A DNA stretch of 64,000 bases from NCBI GenBank assembly GCA_946479855.1, contig CAMLHL010000002.1, positions 1 through 64,000 on the forward strand. Reading direction: 5' to 3'. The DNA is from an uncultured Pseudomonadota bacterium (GTDB taxonomy: Bacteria; Pseudomonadota; Gammaproteobacteria; Burkholderiales; Rhodocyclaceae). The translations under genes were made by a program, and so were the position numbers. How positions within the stretch are numbered: position 1 is the stretch's first letter; the number at the start of each line of letters is the position of its first letter. The notes beneath the pieces are model-generated. The model was given only the letters and a program-made list of their open reading frames with translations, was not told where the DNA came from and did not search any database. Below, in pieces: positions 8,826-16,433 of the stretch.

Positions 8826-9974
8826 ATGGACACCCTTCGCCAGTTTGCCCTGCGCTACCTGATTGCCGACACCACGCCGCTGTCGGCGCGTGAACGCTGG
8901 ATCAGCGCCTTGGCGGGCGGCCTCGGCATCCTGCTGATGCAGGGCATCCTGCGCGTCCTGCCGGCCGGGCCAAATACCAGCTACCTGCTGGCACCGCTCG
9001 GGGCGACGGCCGTCATCCTGTTCGCCCTGCCGCACAGCCCGCTCGCCCAGCCCTGGTCGGTTGCCGGCGGTCTGCTGGTGGCGTCGCTGATCGGCCATTT
9101 CTGCGGCCTCTGGGTGGAGCCCGCCTGGCTGGCCATCAGCGTCGCCCTCGGCCTGACCATCTGGCTGACCGCGCTGCTGCGCTGCATCCACCCGCCGGGC
9201 GGGGCGATCGCCGTAGTCTTCGCGCTCGGCGCCCAGCAGCATTCGATTTCGCTGACGACGGCCATGCTCAATGCCCTGGCCGCCTTGATGGCGGTACTGG
9301 CGATCAATAACCTGATGCCCGGCCGGCGCTATCCGCAATGCGTGCCGGCCGGGCCGCGAGTGCCGGCGGCGCGGCCGCCGCGGCGCAGCATCCGCCACGA
9401 CGACCTGCAGCACGCGCTGGAAAAGCTCGACACCTATCTCGACATCAGCGAAGACGACCTGGTCAGCATCTACGATCTGGCCACGGCTCATGCCTACCGG
9501 CGCCACGAGCGGCTGACCTGCGGCGAGATCATGGTAGCCCCGGTCATCAGCGTTGAGTTCGCCACCGAGCTGAACGAGGCGTGGTCCTTGCTGCATGATC
9601 ACCATCTGCCCGGCCTGCCGGTCGTCGACCGCAGCCAGCGGGTGATCGGCGTGCTGACCCTGGAAAACTTCCTGCGCCACGTCCGTCCGGACAATGCGCA
9701 GGCCATTGGCGACAACATCCGGCAACTGTTGCGGCCGTCGCCCACGGCGTATTCCGACAAGCCGGAAGTGGTCGGCCAGATCATGAGCGAGCGTTTTGCG
9801 CTGGTCCAGACGACGACCCGGCTCGGCGAAATCATCACCCTGCTCTCGGCCAGCGACCACCCGGCCATCGTCCCGGTCATCGACGCCCACCAGAAGCTGG
9901 TCGGCGTGCTCACCCAGACCGACCTGCTGGCCGCCCTGTATCACCGCCAGGCAGCCAAAGCGGCGCGCCACTAG
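8826..9974 (+). CDS. HPP-family membrane protein with C-terminal CBS pair
   Basis: The 382-residue protein joins an N-terminal HPP domain of about four or five membrane helices (signature CIHPPGGA near residue 120) to two CBS domains in the last 200 residues (for example EIMVAPVISVEF and HHLPGLPVVDRSQRVIGVL, then the repeat unit ending DAHQKLVGVLTQTDLLAAL). HPP proteins include nitrite/anion transporters; CBS pairs bind adenine nucleotides and often gate transport. The ATG at 8826 is preferred over an upstream TTG because it lies just outside the GT2 stop. Its place between GT2 and an antiporter in one tight + strand run suggests co-transcription with pigment genes, though its role there is unknown. 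Confidence 0.85.
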   Translation: MDTLRQFALRYLIADTTPLSARERWISALAGGLGILLMQGILRVLPAGPNTSYLLAPLGATAVILFALPHSPLAQPWSVAGGLLVASLIGHFCGLWVEPAWLAISVALGLTIWLTALLRCIHPPGGAIAVVFALGAQQHSISLTTAMLNALAALMAVLAINNLMPGRRYPQCVPAGPRVPAARPPRRSIRHDDLQHALEKLDTYLDISEDDLVSIYDLATAHAYRRHERLTCGEIMVAPVISVEFATELNEAWSLLHDHHLPGLPVVDRSQRVIGVLTLENFLRHVRPDNAQAIGDNIRQLLRPSPTAYSDKPEVVGQIMSERFALVQTTTRLGEIITLLSASDHPAIVPVIDAHQKLVGVLTQTDLLAALYHRQAAKAARH

Positions 9975-9984
9975 GGCCTTCGCC

Positions 9985-11184
9985 ATGAACACGACGGAAG
10001 TCTTCCTGATCGCCATGACGATCATCTTCACCGTCCCCTACCTGATCTGGCGGCTGGGCAAGACCGACTATTACGCACCGCTGGTCGTCGTCCAGATCAT
10101 CACCGGCATCCTGCTCGGGCCGGGTATTCTCGGCCGGGCCTTTCCCGACTACTACACCTTCGTCTTCAACCCGGCCGTCGTCCAGTCGCTGAACGGCATT
10201 GCCTGGTGGGCGGTCATGCTGTTCGTGATGATCGCCGGCATCGAACTCGACCTCAAGAAAGCCTGGGCGCATCGCCGGGAAAGCGGTATCACCGCCGGCC
10301 TGGCGCTTGGCACGCCGCTGCTCTTCGGCTGCGCCGCAGCCGGGCTGATGCTGACGGTCGACGGCTGGATGGGGCCCAAAGCGTTGACCTGGCAATTCGT
10401 CGTCGGTGTCGGCATGGCCTGCGCGGTCACTGCCCTGCCCATCCTGATCTTGCTGATGGAAAAGCTCGACGTGCTGCGCCAGCCGATCGGCCAGCGCATC
10501 CTGCGCTACGCCAGCCTCGACGACATCGCGATCTGGGGCGTCCTGGCGCTGATCCTCATGGACTGGGAACGGATCGGCCGCCAGGGTGCTTTCCTGCTCG
10601 CTTTCGCCCTCGCCGCCTGGCTGTTCCATCACCTGATGCAACGGCTGGCCGAGCGCGACCGCTGGTATGTCGCGCTGGTCTGGCTGGCCGGGGTGGCCTT
10701 CGGCGCCGACTGGGCCGGCCTGCATTTTATGGTCGGCGCCTTCCTGGCCGGCGCGAGCATGGAAGCCGAGTGGTTCGACCAGGACAAGATGGACCAGCTG
10801 CGCCATCATGTGCTGCTTGTCATCATGCCGGTCTTCTTCCTGTCCACCGGCCTGCGTACCAACTGGAACGTCGGCGGCACCACCGTGTTCATTGCCGCCG
10901 CGCTGCTGCTGGCGGTTTCGGTGGGCGGCAAGCTGATCGGCGTCCGGATCGCCGGCCGGATTCTCCAATGGACGCCGGGCGAGGCCAGCATCATCGGCTG
11001 GCTGCTGCAGACCAAGGCCCTGATCATGATCATTTTCGCCAACATCCTGCTCGACAAGCAGATCATCACCAGCGCCACCTTCACTGCCCTGCTGCTGATG
11101 GCGGTGGCCAGCACGATGTTGACCGTGCCGGTTGTGGCGCCCAAACTGGCCCGGTTGCAAGCGCTGATCCGGCGCGCCGCCTGA
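9985..11184 (+). CDS. Monovalent cation/proton antiporter (CPA2-like)
   Basis: A 399-residue integral membrane protein with 11-13 hydrophobic segments and the pattern of the sodium/hydrogen exchanger family: LLGPGILG near residue 40, a run of acidic residues in IAGIELDLKK, and a mid-protein helix with ASLDDIAIWG. It lacks the C-terminal TrkA-N domain of KefB/KefC, so it is a short antiporter. The family swaps K+ or Na+ for H+. It starts 10 bp after the HPP-CBS gene and ends 10 bp before the thioredoxin gene, both spacings typical of one operon. Confidence 0.86.
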   Translation: MNTTEVFLIAMTIIFTVPYLIWRLGKTDYYAPLVVVQIITGILLGPGILGRAFPDYYTFVFNPAVVQSLNGIAWWAVMLFVMIAGIELDLKKAWAHRRESGITAGLALGTPLLFGCAAAGLMLTVDGWMGPKALTWQFVVGVGMACAVTALPILILLMEKLDVLRQPIGQRILRYASLDDIAIWGVLALILMDWERIGRQGAFLLAFALAAWLFHHLMQRLAERDRWYVALVWLAGVAFGADWAGLHFMVGAFLAGASMEAEWFDQDKMDQLRHHVLLVIMPVFFLSTGLRTNWNVGGTTVFIAAALLLAVSVGGKLIGVRIAGRILQWTPGEASIIGWLLQTKALIMIIFANILLDKQIITSATFTALLLMAVASTMLTVPVVAPKLARLQALIRRAA

Positions 11185-11194
11185 GGAGCAAAGC

Positions 11195-11524
11195 ATGGCC
11201 TACACCCCGACGTTTACGGTCGACGCCCCGGCGAGGGCGGAAATCGATGCCCTGCCCGGGCTGTTGCTGCTCGAATTCGGGGTCGACTGGTGTCCGCACT
11301 GCCAGGGTGCGCAGCCGCTGATCGAGGCGGCGATGCGCGCTTACCCCGGGCTGCGCCACCTGAAGATCGAAGACGGCCCGGGCCGCCGGCTGGGGCGCAG
11401 CTTCCGCGTCAAACTGTGGCCGACGCTGCTCTTCATCAAGGATGGGCAGGAACTAGCCCGCCTGGTCCGGCCAACCGACGAACAGGACATCGCGCTCGCC
11501 CTCGCCGGCCTGGCTGCGGCCTGA
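11195..11524 (+). CDS. Thioredoxin-family protein
   Basis: A 109-residue cytoplasmic protein with a thioredoxin fold and the redox motif WCPHC near residues 31-35; the usual cis-proline is present in KLWPTLLF. The active site CPHC differs from classical CGPC and is closer to DsbA-like CPHC, which would make it more oxidising, although no signal peptide is visible. AGGAG lies upstream of the ATG. It is the last gene of the + strand run and converges on the small gene below with only 5 bp between stops, where a hairpin overlaps both ends. Confidence 0.9.
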   Translation: MAYTPTFTVDAPARAEIDALPGLLLLEFGVDWCPHCQGAQPLIEAAMRAYPGLRHLKIEDGPGRRLGRSFRVKLWPTLLFIKDGQELARLVRPTDEQDIALALAGLAAA

Positions 11525-11537
11525 GTCGCTCAGGCCG
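11517..11537. terminator. Hairpin shared by two convergent genes
   Basis: CGGCCTGAG-TCG-CTCAGGCCG forms a perfect 9-bp stem with a 3-base loop across the stop codons of the thioredoxin gene and the convergent small gene. There is no T-tract on either side, so it may act as a bidirectional Rho-independent-like terminator or as an mRNA 3' end stabiliser. Confidence 0.6.
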
Positions 11538-11778
11538 GCTGGCGACGTTGCTGCCAGGCGTCCAGTTCGCCGGGCTCGATGTAGGTTTCCAGACGGTTGA
11601 TGTTGCCCGGCAACTGCCGTCCCTCCCACTGCTCGGTCGCCCAGCGCTTGACGTTGGCGTGCAGTTCGCCATGTTCAATGGCTCGCGCCAGCTCGATTTC
11701 GGCTGCCCGCACCTGTTGCTCCCCGCTGGCCAGCATTTGCGCGGCTTGATGCAGGTTCAGCATGGATTTGTCGCTCAT
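11530..11778 (-). CDS. Small conserved-looking helical protein, unknown function
   Basis: An 82-residue acidic protein predicted mostly helical (MSDKSMLNLHQAAQMLASGE at the start, then LARAIEHGELHANVKRW and a C-terminal LETYIEPGELDAWQQRR). The start is well supported by GGAGG 5 nt upstream of the ATG. The pattern of a short helix pair followed by 'xxxELxAW' recalls excisionase/MerR-type winged-helix adaptors, but the match is too loose to name. It sits 98 bp downstream of the ketoreductase gene in the same direction. Confidence 0.65.
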   Translation of the reverse strand: MSDKSMLNLHQAAQMLASGEQQVRAAEIELARAIEHGELHANVKRWATEQWEGRQLPGNINRLETYIEPGELDAWQQRRQPA

Positions 11779-11876
11779 CGTTGCCTCCGTTGCCGGTTGT
11801 GTCACGCCAATGTAGCAGATTGTCCGTCCGGCGGGCGGCGGGGATATTCCGGATTTTTCGCGGTCGACCGCAGGGG

Positions 11877-12596
11877 TCAGATCATGCCGCCGTTGATCGA
11901 GATGACCTGTCCGGAAATGTAGGCGGCCTGCTCGGAGGCGAGGAAGGCGACGAGATCGGCGACCTCTGCCGGCTGGCCGGCCCGCTGCATCGGCACGATT
12001 TTTTTGATGGTCTCGGCGTCGAAGGCGCCGTCTATCATTCCGGTGGCGATGATGCCCGGCGCCACGGCATTGACCGTGATGCCGCGGCTGGCCAGTTCCA
12101 GCGCCAGCGACTTGCTGGCGGCGTGCAGCGCGCCCTTGGCGGCCGAATAATTGACCTGGCCGCGATTGCCGGTAATGCCGGCGACCGACGAAATATTGAC
12201 GATGCGGCCCCAGCGGGTGCGGATCATCGGCAGGGTCAGCGGCTGGGTGACGTTGAAGAAGCCGTTCAGCGAGACATCGATCACCGCATCCCACTGCTCG
12301 CCGCGCATGCCGGGAAAAACAGCGTCGGCGTGGATGCCGGCGTTGTTGACCAGGATCTGGATGGCGCCGCCTTCGAGCAGCGTTTCCAGCGCGGCGGCCG
12401 TCGCGGCGCGGTCGGTGACGTCGAAGGCCACTGCCTCGGCGCTCCCGCCAGCGGCGACGATCCCGGCGACCACCGCGGCGGCCTTCTCCAGGCTGCGGTT
12501 GGCATGGGCGATGACATGGTGGCCGTCGGCGGCCAGGCGCTGGCAGATCGCGGCGCCGATGCCGCCGCTGCCGCCGGTGACCAGGGCGCGTTTCAT
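11877..12596 (-). CDS. 3-oxoacyl-ACP reductase of the aryl-polyene synthase (ApeQ-like)
   Basis: A 239-residue short-chain dehydrogenase of FabG type. It has the cofactor loop TGGSGGIG (residues 7-14), NNAG at 84-87 and the catalytic tetrad N111, S137, Y150, K154. It would reduce the 3-keto group of each new polyene unit with NADPH. Its start overlaps the dehydratase stop by 4 bp, and it is the last gene of the block KS, CLF, dehydratase, ketoreductase. The same enzyme set is seen in E. coli and Xenorhabdus aryl-polyene clusters, where the ketoreductase is ApeQ. A housekeeping FabG role is unlikely given the neighbours. Confidence 0.92.
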   Translation of the reverse strand: MKRALVTGGSGGIGAAICQRLAADGHHVIAHANRSLEKAAAVVAGIVAAGGSAEAVAFDVTDRAATAAALETLLEGGAIQILVNNAGIHADAVFPGMRGEQWDAVIDVSLNGFFNVTQPLTLPMIRTRWGRIVNISSVAGITGNRGQVNYSAAKGALHAASKSLALELASRGITVNAVAPGIIATGMIDGAFDAETIKKIVPMQRAGQPAEVADLVAFLASEQAAYISGQVISINGGMI

Positions 12597-13132
12597 CGGG
12601 TTTCCTTTGGGGCCGAATTGTCCGGTTGACCCGGGGGCCAGCCGTTGTTTTTATGGTCGTCGGAGTCCCCACCCAATGCCGCCGCGTCGAGCACGACGGC
12701 GGCACGGCCGGCGAGCAGGCCGCGGCCGGCGTGGCTGAGCGAAAACTGGTAGAGGATATGGTTGTCGTCGCCGGACAGGCGTTCGGCGTGCACGTCGATT
12801 TGTCCCGGCAGGTCGTCGAGGCGGGCGACGTGCAGGGTCACGCCGCGCACGCTGGTCAGGTAGCCCTGGCGCGGCCGATCGTCCTGGCCGGCGAGCAGCG
12901 CGCCGTGGATGGCCATCGCCTGGGCGGCGTATTCGATGCCGGCGGCAGCACCGAGCCGGCCGTCGGCGCGCAGCGGGTTGGCCGGGTCGGCGTGGCTGCC
13001 GGCGCGGCAGGCAATGGCGGTGGCCGACCAGTCGACCACCGCCTCGAGCAGGCACATGGCGCCCTGATGCGGGATGTGGGCGGCGATCCAGTCATGGTCC
13101 AGCAGCACGGCGGCGGCGGTGGGCTTTAGCAC
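12593..13132 (-). CDS. 3-hydroxyacyl-ACP dehydratase, hotdog fold (ApeP-like)
   Basis: A 179-residue hotdog protein with the start block HIPHQGAMCLLEAVVDW and a central segment AGIEYAAQAMAIHGAL typical of the aryl-polyene dehydratase ApeP. In characterised systems this subunit pairs with a second small hotdog protein, ApeI; such a partner is encoded at 25.8-26.1 kb. It would remove water to form the trans double bond in each extension cycle. The gene overlaps the CLF gene by 7 bp and the ketoreductase by 4 bp. The C-terminal tail of about 25 residues (from DSDDHKNNGWPPG on) is encoded by one copy of a 39-bp repeat also found in dsbD, so it is probably a recent addition. Confidence 0.88.
   Translation of the reverse strand: MLKPTAAAVLLDHDWIAAHIPHQGAMCLLEAVVDWSATAIACRAGSHADPANPLRADGRLGAAAGIEYAAQAMAIHGALLAGQDDRPRQGYLTSVRGVTLHVARLDDLPGQIDVHAERLSGDDNHILYQFSLSHAGRGLLAGRAAVVLDAAALGGDSDDHKNNGWPPGQPDNSAPKETR
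12624..12662. repeat. 39-bp intragenic repeat, copy A
   Basis: This stretch matches 32088-32126 at 33 of 39 positions in the same orientation, although it lies in an unrelated gene and is translated in a different frame. The conserved core is GGGGCCAGCCGTTG followed by TGGTCGTCG. Here it encodes the C-terminal tail of the dehydratase. Confidence 0.6.
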
Positions 13133-13926
13133 GGCTGGATGGCGACTTGCAGTTGCAGCGGCGGCAGGTAGTCGAGGCCGACCGAACCCGCCTCGCCGAG
13201 CGCCAGTTTTTGCAGCAGCGGCAGGGCGCGTAGGGCCGGAATGGTGCTGCGCAGCGCTTCGAGTTCAGGCGCGGCCAGCGGCTCGGCGGCCTCGCTGGTC
13301 GGCGTCACCGTGATGCCGGCCAGCGAATGCTCACCGCGTTCCGGCGTCAGCAACAAAGCGACGCCGGCGGCATCGGGGAGCGGCCGCTTGGCGAACAACG
13401 GTTCGGGATATTCGCTGTCGTAGGCGATCAGCAGCGTCGGCTGGCGGTCGAGAACGACCTGCCCCAGCGCATCGAGCAGGCCGGCGCCGAAGCTGGCGTC
13501 GTAGGCGCAGATGACCTGGCAGGGCGCCATCGCGCCGGTGGCGATGCCCCAGTAGCCGGCCGCGGCGTTATGCACCGAATTGTGGAAACGGGTCGGCGAA
13601 ATCTGCCGGTCGTCGGTCGCCAGCTGCTCGCAGAGGGCGTGGCAGTTGTGGCCGTCGGCCCCGGAGGCGGCAAAGACCGTGGCTAGCGTCGCGACGTCGG
13701 CGCCGGCCTGGGCGGCGGCTTCGAGGCCGAGCGCCAGCGTCAGCTTGACGACGCGGCTGGCGCGGCGGCGTTCGGCCGGCGGCAGCAGGCTGGGGGCCGG
13801 CAGCACGGAGGGTGCTACGGTCAACGGCGTTTCCCCGCGCAAAACGGCACGGGCGGTCGGCCAGTCCGGCAGGCCGGGGGCGATGAAGCCGATGCCTTCG
13901 ATCCAGGCGGTCAGCGGGGTGCTCAT
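13126..13926 (-). CDS. Ketosynthase-like chain-length factor (ApeC-like)
   Basis: A 266-residue short thiolase-fold protein of the family called beta-ketoacyl synthase chain length factor. It aligns with the N-terminal half of ketosynthases but lacks the nucleophilic Cys: the corresponding segment reads AYDASFGAGLLDALG. The His residues of a KS triad are also missing. In aryl-polyene systems such a subunit pairs with the active KS (ApeO:ApeC) to control chain length. It overlaps the KS stop by 4 bp and the dehydratase start by 7 bp, fitting a one-to-one complex with the adjacent KS. Confidence 0.87.
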   Translation of the reverse strand: MSTPLTAWIEGIGFIAPGLPDWPTARAVLRGETPLTVAPSVLPAPSLLPPAERRRASRVVKLTLALGLEAAAQAGADVATLATVFAASGADGHNCHALCEQLATDDRQISPTRFHNSVHNAAAGYWGIATGAMAPCQVICAYDASFGAGLLDALGQVVLDRQPTLLIAYDSEYPEPLFAKRPLPDAAGVALLLTPERGEHSLAGITVTPTSEAAEPLAAPELEALRSTIPALRALPLLQKLALGEAGSVGLDYLPPLQLQVAIQPC

Positions 13927-15113
13927 GGCGCGACGCCGAGGATCAGGCTGCAGTTGCTGCCGCCGAAGCCGAAGGAATTGCTCAGTGCGACGCGCAGCCG
14001 GGCGGCGCAGGCGTGCAGCCGGTAGTCGACGGCAATCGCCGGATCCGGCGTTGTGGTGCCCGGACTGCCGGGCAGCAAGCCGTCGCTCAGCGCCAGCGCG
14101 CAGATCACCGCCTCAACCGCCCCGGCAGCGCCCAGCGTGTGGCCGGTGGCGCCCTTGGTCGAGCTGCACGGCACGCGGTCGCCGAACAGGGCGCTGACGG
14201 CCTTGCCCTCGGCGGCGTCGTTGGCCGGCGTCGAGGTGCCGTGCAGGTTGATGTAGTCGATGGCGTCGGCGTCCAGCCCGGCCGAGCGCAGCGCGGCTTC
14301 CATCGCCAGTTTGGCGCCCAGGCCTTCCGGGTGCGGCGACGACATGTGGTAGGCGTCGCTCGATTCGCCGGTGCCGAGCAGCAGCACCGAACCGGTGGCG
14401 GGATTTTCGCAGCGTTCGAGCAGCGCGAAGGCGGCACCCTCGCCGACCGAAATCCCATCGCGCGCCGCGTCGTAGGGGCGGCACGGCTGGGCCGAGGTCA
14501 GTTGCAGCGAGGCGAAACCGTAGAGCGTGGTCAGGCACAGCGTATCGACGCCGCCGACGATGGCCGCGTCGATACTGCCCAGCGCCAGCTGGCGGGCGGC
14601 GGCGGCAAAGACCTTGGCGCTCGACGAACAAGCCGTCGAAATGGCCATCGCCATGCCTTCCAGCCCGAAGTAATCACGGGTGAATTCGGCCAGCGAGAAG
14701 GAATTGTGGGTCGTCCGGTAGTGGAAATCGTCGGGCAAGGCGCCGGTTTCCGGGTCGCGCCGGCGATAGGCCAGTTCGGTCTGCAAAATGCCGGCCGTGC
14801 TGGTGCCGAGAAAGACGCCGACCCGCGTCCTGCCGTAACGGGCAACGGCCGCGCGCACCTGCTCGGCGAAACCGTCGGTCTCCAGCCCCATCTGCGTCAG
14901 CCGGTTGTTGCGGCAATCGTAATCGGCCAGTGCTTTAGGCAATTTTTCGGCGTCGACCGCAGCCACCTCGCCGATCCAGGTATCGAGCCGCACGCTCTCG
15001 AAAGCGCACGGTGCCAGCCCGCTCCGCCCGGCCCGCAAGGCCGCCCGCGTGGCATCAAGCCCGCGGCCGAGACAGGTGGTGGCGGTGTAGGCGGAAAGCA
15101 GCAGCGGGGTCAC
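13923..15113 (-). CDS. Beta-ketoacyl-ACP synthase of the polyene synthase (ApeO-like)
   Basis: A 396-residue KAS-II type ketosynthase with a complete catalytic set: Cys162 in STACSSSA, His291 in NLHGTSTP and His325 in GATGHTLG. It would condense malonyl-ACP units onto the aryl starter. It heads the four-gene block with 4-7 bp overlaps and directly precedes the chain-length factor, so it is the likely ApeO partner. The second ketosynthase of the cluster (28.5-29.7 kb) has a different Cys context and is probably ApeR-like. About 140 bp separate this start from the GIY-YIG gene on the other strand, which leaves room for divergent promoters. Confidence 0.92.
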   Translation of the reverse strand: MTPLLLSAYTATTCLGRGLDATRAALRAGRSGLAPCAFESVRLDTWIGEVAAVDAEKLPKALADYDCRNNRLTQMGLETDGFAEQVRAAVARYGRTRVGVFLGTSTAGILQTELAYRRRDPETGALPDDFHYRTTHNSFSLAEFTRDYFGLEGMAMAISTACSSSAKVFAAAARQLALGSIDAAIVGGVDTLCLTTLYGFASLQLTSAQPCRPYDAARDGISVGEGAAFALLERCENPATGSVLLLGTGESSDAYHMSSPHPEGLGAKLAMEAALRSAGLDADAIDYINLHGTSTPANDAAEGKAVSALFGDRVPCSSTKGATGHTLGAAGAVEAVICALALSDGLLPGSPGTTTPDPAIAVDYRLHACAARLRVALSNSFGFGGSNCSLILGVAP

Positions 15114-15252
15114 GGTGGCGCTCGAAATGGGGTGGGGGCGATTTTAGCAGAGGGGGTTGCTTATTGATTCCCGGGAAATTGATCGAGCATGCCCGTGCTA
15201 TGCTGAAACGGCTAATTTTGATGGCTATTTACATTCCAACGGGGTATCGCAC

Positions 15253-15834
15253 GTGTCTATTGATAGTTCCTTTTACGTGTATGCGTTGAAAGACCCGCGC
15301 AGTTCACCGGCACTACCCTTTTATGTTGGAAAGGGAACTGGAACTCGATCTCACGATCATCTGGTAAAGCCGGATGCCACTCGCAAGGGGTTGCGAATTC
15401 AAGAAATTATCGCTTCCGGTGCCAAGGTACTTGTGGCGCGTTTGGTAGATGCTTTAACTGAGCAACAAGCAATGAAGTTAGAGGCCGAATTGATTTCAGC
15501 CTTCGGGACGATCGACTCGGGTGGGTTGCTGACCAATTCTGTCCTTCCTTCAGGTTTAGGGACGAAGGTGCGCGCAAGCGTGGTGGTACCTTCTGGGACG
15601 AAGGAAAAGGCACAGCTTGGATTGGATTTGTTGAAAGAAGCGGTGCTTGAGTTTGCGAAAGCTAACCCACGCGGTGTTAGTAATTCAGATACCGCTAGTT
15701 TGCTTGGTCTTCGAAGTGATTATGGTGGTGGATCGAAAGACTATCTTTCCTATAGCGTGATTGGCTTATTGATGCGAGAGGGCAAACTCGAGCGCGACAA
15801 GTCTTCGCGAAAACATATTGCTCGGGTCGAGTAA
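15253..15834 (+). CDS. GIY-YIG nuclease-like protein, probable acquired gene
   Basis: A 193-residue protein whose N-terminus (FYVYALKDP, then LPFYVGKGTGTRSHDH) fits the GIY-YIG domain of the LEM-3-like group; the basic and aromatic residues after GKG are present. The C-terminal 70 residues contain SNSDTASLLGLRSDYGGGSKD and LMREGKLERDKSSRKH, which look like a winged-helix module. I take the GTG at 15253 as start because the fold begins there and GGGG lies about 9 nt upstream; a TTG at 15157 would add about 30 unrelated residues. The gene and the 110 bp after it are clearly richer in A+T than all neighbours, with different codon choice, which suggests horizontal transfer. Its role is unknown. 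Confidence 0.7.
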   Translation: MSIDSSFYVYALKDPRSSPALPFYVGKGTGTRSHDHLVKPDATRKGLRIQEIIASGAKVLVARLVDALTEQQAMKLEAELISAFGTIDSGGLLTNSVLPSGLGTKVRASVVVPSGTKEKAQLGLDLLKEAVLEFAKANPRGVSNSDTASLLGLRSDYGGGSKDYLSYSVIGLLMREGKLERDKSSRKHIARVE

Positions 15835-15947
15835 TGTGCTAGCCAGGTGCTTGTATGAAATACATATTATTTACCAGCGATGGAAACGGGTTGTCTAGTT
15901 TGTGTAAATAGGAGACAGACCAAAAATTATTGGTCAGGAGAGCGCCC

Positions 15948-16364
15948 ATGAGCACCTTCACCAGCCAGCGGACCTTATGCGCAGCGCGATCGGCAGTCTT
16001 TGCCGCGATCCAGGATCCTGCCCGGCTCGCCAGATGGTGGGGGCCTGATGGCTTCTCCAATCGCTTCGACGTGTTCGAGTTTCAGCCCGGTGGCCGCTGG
16101 GTTTTCGAGATGATCGGTCCGGATGGGCAGATTTATCGGAACGAGTCTGTCTTCAGCCGCATCGAGGCGGACCGCCAGGTCGTTATCCGGCACGTCTGCC
16201 CGCCCCACTTCACCCTGACCATAACGCTGGAGCCGTCGCCCGAAGGCACCCTGGTGCGTTGGGAGCAGGCGTTTGCCGATGCCGCGGTGGCCAGCGCGAT
16301 TCGCCACATTGTCGTGCCGGCCAACGAACAGAACCTTGACCGCCTGAGCGCTGAAGTCGCTTAA
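15948..16364 (+). CDS. SRPBCC/AHSA1-domain protein
   Basis: A 138-residue protein of the START-like SRPBCC fold, AHSA1 subgroup. Typical blocks are AARSAVFAAIQDPARLARWWGPDGFS near the N-terminus, FEFQPGGRWVFEMIGPDG, and EQAFADAAVASAIR near the end. These proteins form a deep hydrophobic ligand pocket, and many have no known substrate. CAGGAG lies 7 nt upstream of the ATG and fixes the start. The gene follows the low-GC segment but its own composition is host-like. It is convergent with the PQQ-dehydrogenase gene. Confidence 0.85.
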   Translation: MSTFTSQRTLCAARSAVFAAIQDPARLARWWGPDGFSNRFDVFEFQPGGRWVFEMIGPDGQIYRNESVFSRIEADRQVVIRHVCPPHFTLTITLEPSPEGTLVRWEQAFADAAVASAIRHIVVPANEQNLDRLSAEVA

Positions 16365-16433
16365 AGGCGGGTTGCGGCAGCCTGAGAGGCGCCGGATATT
16401 CCGATCAGACGCCGTCGGGATGGTCGTGTCGGC

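Noticed and set aside
12593..15113. Possible single fused synthase gene
   Set aside because: KS, CLF and dehydratase are in different frames with 4-7 bp overlaps and each has its own start; they are separate proteins.
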